From Prochlorococcus sp. MIT 0701 (GTDB lineage: Bacteria > Cyanobacteriota > Cyanobacteriia > PCC-6307 > Cyanobiaceae), in NCBI RefSeq assembly GCF_000760295.1, contig NZ_JNBA01000039.1, forward strand, positions 186,001 through 250,000: a DNA stretch of 64,000 nucleotides, written 5' to 3'. Numbering within the stretch: the first letter of the stretch is position 1; each line of letters begins with the position of its first letter. The position numbers and the translations under genes are program-made. This document shows positions 62,914 to 64,000 of the stretch, piece by piece. The notes below the pieces were generated by a model. It worked only from the letters and a program-made list of their open reading frames with translations, made no database searches and was not told where the DNA came from.

Positions 62914-63645
62914 GTGGCTCGAGCAATCAACGCTCGACGCATCAGCCGAGATGACATTCCCGTTGCTCGTCGGTCGCGTCCTCAGAGACGGGCAAGGGGT
63001 GGCTCATTGGGATTATTGGTGGCTTGTTTGATGGTGTTTGGAGGTTTCATCACAGCTGTGTTGTTCGGCCCATGGCTATTTGCTGGGCTTATGGGTCCAG
63101 CTCCTGTTGAGGGAATTCAGGATCGTCCTACTGCTGACGGACGTCTGCTCGGACATTTCCCTTATCCAGAAGCCTCAGTGCAGAATCGAATTCTCATGCA
63201 GCCTGGGATTGAGCTGCATCAGGAAGCGGCTGATGCATTGAGTTCCATGCGTGCTGCGGCTTCAGCAGATGGTGTTGATTTGAGGCTGTTGAGTGGCTAC
63301 CGCTCTCAGGACCTACAAGAACAAATCTTTTTTGAAATCAAATCAGACCGAAACCAGACGGCAGCCGAACGGGCCAAGGTCTCTGCACCTCCAGGTTATT
63401 CCGAACACAGCACTGGCTATGCCATTGATCTTGGTGACGGGACGATTCCTGAAGCGAATCTGTCTGAGAGCTTCGAAGCCACTAGGGCGTTCCGCTGGCT
63501 GCAGGATCATGCAGCTAGTTATCACTTTGTCCTTTCCTTTCCCCTTGATAACCCACAGGGGGTGACATATGAGCCTTGGCATTGGCGATTTGAGGGTTCA
63601 GCTTCTGCTCTGAGACTCTTTGAAGCGGCGCATCAACTGAAATGA
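62914..63645 (+). CDS. D-alanyl-D-alanine carboxypeptidase, VanY-like (M15B)
   Basis: Membrane-anchored peptidoglycan carboxypeptidase. GTG start at 62914. Residues ~27-55 form a basic start and one membrane helix (LGLLVACLMVFGGFITAVLF). The M15B domain follows: LSGYRSQDLQEQIFFEI, zinc motif YSEHSTGYAIDLGDG, and PWHWRFEGSASALRLF with the catalytic Glu/His region. The active site should face the periplasm. Confidence 0.92.
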   Translation: MARAINARRISRDDIPVARRSRPQRRARGGSLGLLVACLMVFGGFITAVLFGPWLFAGLMGPAPVEGIQDRPTADGRLLGHFPYPEASVQNRILMQPGIELHQEAADALSSMRAAASADGVDLRLLSGYRSQDLQEQIFFEIKSDRNQTAAERAKVSAPPGYSEHSTGYAIDLGDGTIPEANLSESFEATRAFRWLQDHAASYHFVLSFPLDNPQGVTYEPWHWRFEGSASALRLFEAAHQLK

Positions 63646-63791
63646 ATGAACTGAAGAAGGATTTTTTCGGTCTTAGAAGTTTTGATTAGCTAGCGGAAGG
63701 GGCCTAGAAGTTAAGTCGAATCTCATATTGAGATAGCCTTCCGCCACTACGCCTGTGTGCGTTCCCTTTTCCTTTTGAAAGTCTCTGACCC

Positions 63792-64000
63792 ATGAGTGCC
63801 CAGGCCAAGGCGATCCGCAACATTGCAATTATCGCTCACGTGGATCACGGCAAAACAACCTTGGTGGATGCCCTGTTGACTCAGTCCGGGATCTTCCGAG
63901 ATAACGAGGCTATCCCCACATGTGTCATGGACTCCAATGATTTGGAAAGGGAACGGGGCATTACGATCCTTTCAAAGAACACGGCAGTTACCTACGACGA
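63792..64000 (+). CDS. typA: TypA/BipA ribosome-binding GTPase, 5' part
   Basis: The first 69 codons of a translational GTPase, cut off by the window end. [20 protein letters not shown] contains the P-loop (G1), and [16 protein letters not shown] the G2/effector region just as in TypA/BipA (also called LepA-related). BipA acts in ribosome assembly and stress adaptation. ATG 63792 lies after CTGACCC; no strong ribosome binding site was seen. Confidence 0.95.
   Translation, partial: MSAQAKAIRNIAIIAHVDHGKTTLVDALLTQSGIFRDNEAIPTCVMDSNDLERERGITILSKNTAVTYD

Noticed and set aside
1-64000. tRNA, rRNA, CRISPR arrays and intact insertion sequences
   Set aside because: None recognised by eye in the gaps on either strand; a tRNAscan, Infernal/Rfam and IS search would be decisive for small RNAs.

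Overview
The window looks like the chromosome of a marine picocyanobacterium. GC content is moderate, genes are tightly packed, and cyanobacterial marker genes are present: psb28, gun4, chlP, pcyA, sipA, ferredoxin-dependent sulfite reductase, DUF3104 and Nif11-type small proteins. The mixture of a horizontally acquired-looking gdhA, umuDC, many very small ORFs and several decayed genes fits the low-light IV Prochlorococcus (MIT9303/MIT9313 type) or a close marine Synechococcus. That assignment is an inference from content, not a database match.

Layout. 1-1779 is the 3' part of dnaG. From about 1.8 to 17.9 kb comes an accessory stretch, often AT-rich: a decayed DevA-type ATPase, small unknown genes, umuC and umuD separated by an unrelated gene, a cupin, rlmH, a candidate double-glycine-leader peptide, DoxX, rhodanese, pentapeptide and EamA genes, a cluster of tiny ORFs, and yraN followed by gdhA. 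gdhA sits between two copies of a 55-bp piece of the yraN 3' end. 17.9-24.5 kb is a core block on the plus strand: an autotransporter fossil, then rsmA-ispE-DUF3082, pdhB-secD-secF. 24.5-30 kb is again accessory: a frameshifted small gene, a Nif11 peptide, tiny ORFs, a methyltransferase and DUF3104.

30-64 kb is mostly core. It holds gun4, mnmH, psb28, two PerM-type permeases, glnA with an NtcA-type site, a photorespiratory aminotransferase, tadA, a PLP decarboxylase, a DUF697 GTPase, lspA-bioY, sipA, paired M16 peptidases, pcyA-devBCA, rpsB-tsf, recG, a VanX-like dipeptidase, sir, glyS, chlP, a VanY-like peptidase and the start of typA.

Functionally, several genes serve pigment and photosystem biogenesis (gun4, chlP, pcyA, psb28), nitrogen assimilation (glnA, gdhA), sulfur assimilation (sir), translation (rpsB, tsf, glyS, tadA, mnmH, rsmA, rlmH), protein export (secD/secF, lspA) and DNA maintenance (dnaG, recG, umuDC). 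No rRNA, tRNA, CRISPR array or intact insertion sequence was recognised. The most interesting signals are the Arg/Pro-rich leader peptide at 8570-8755, the repeat-flanked gdhA insertion, and the population of sub-60-residue ORFs and fossils in the AT-rich gaps.
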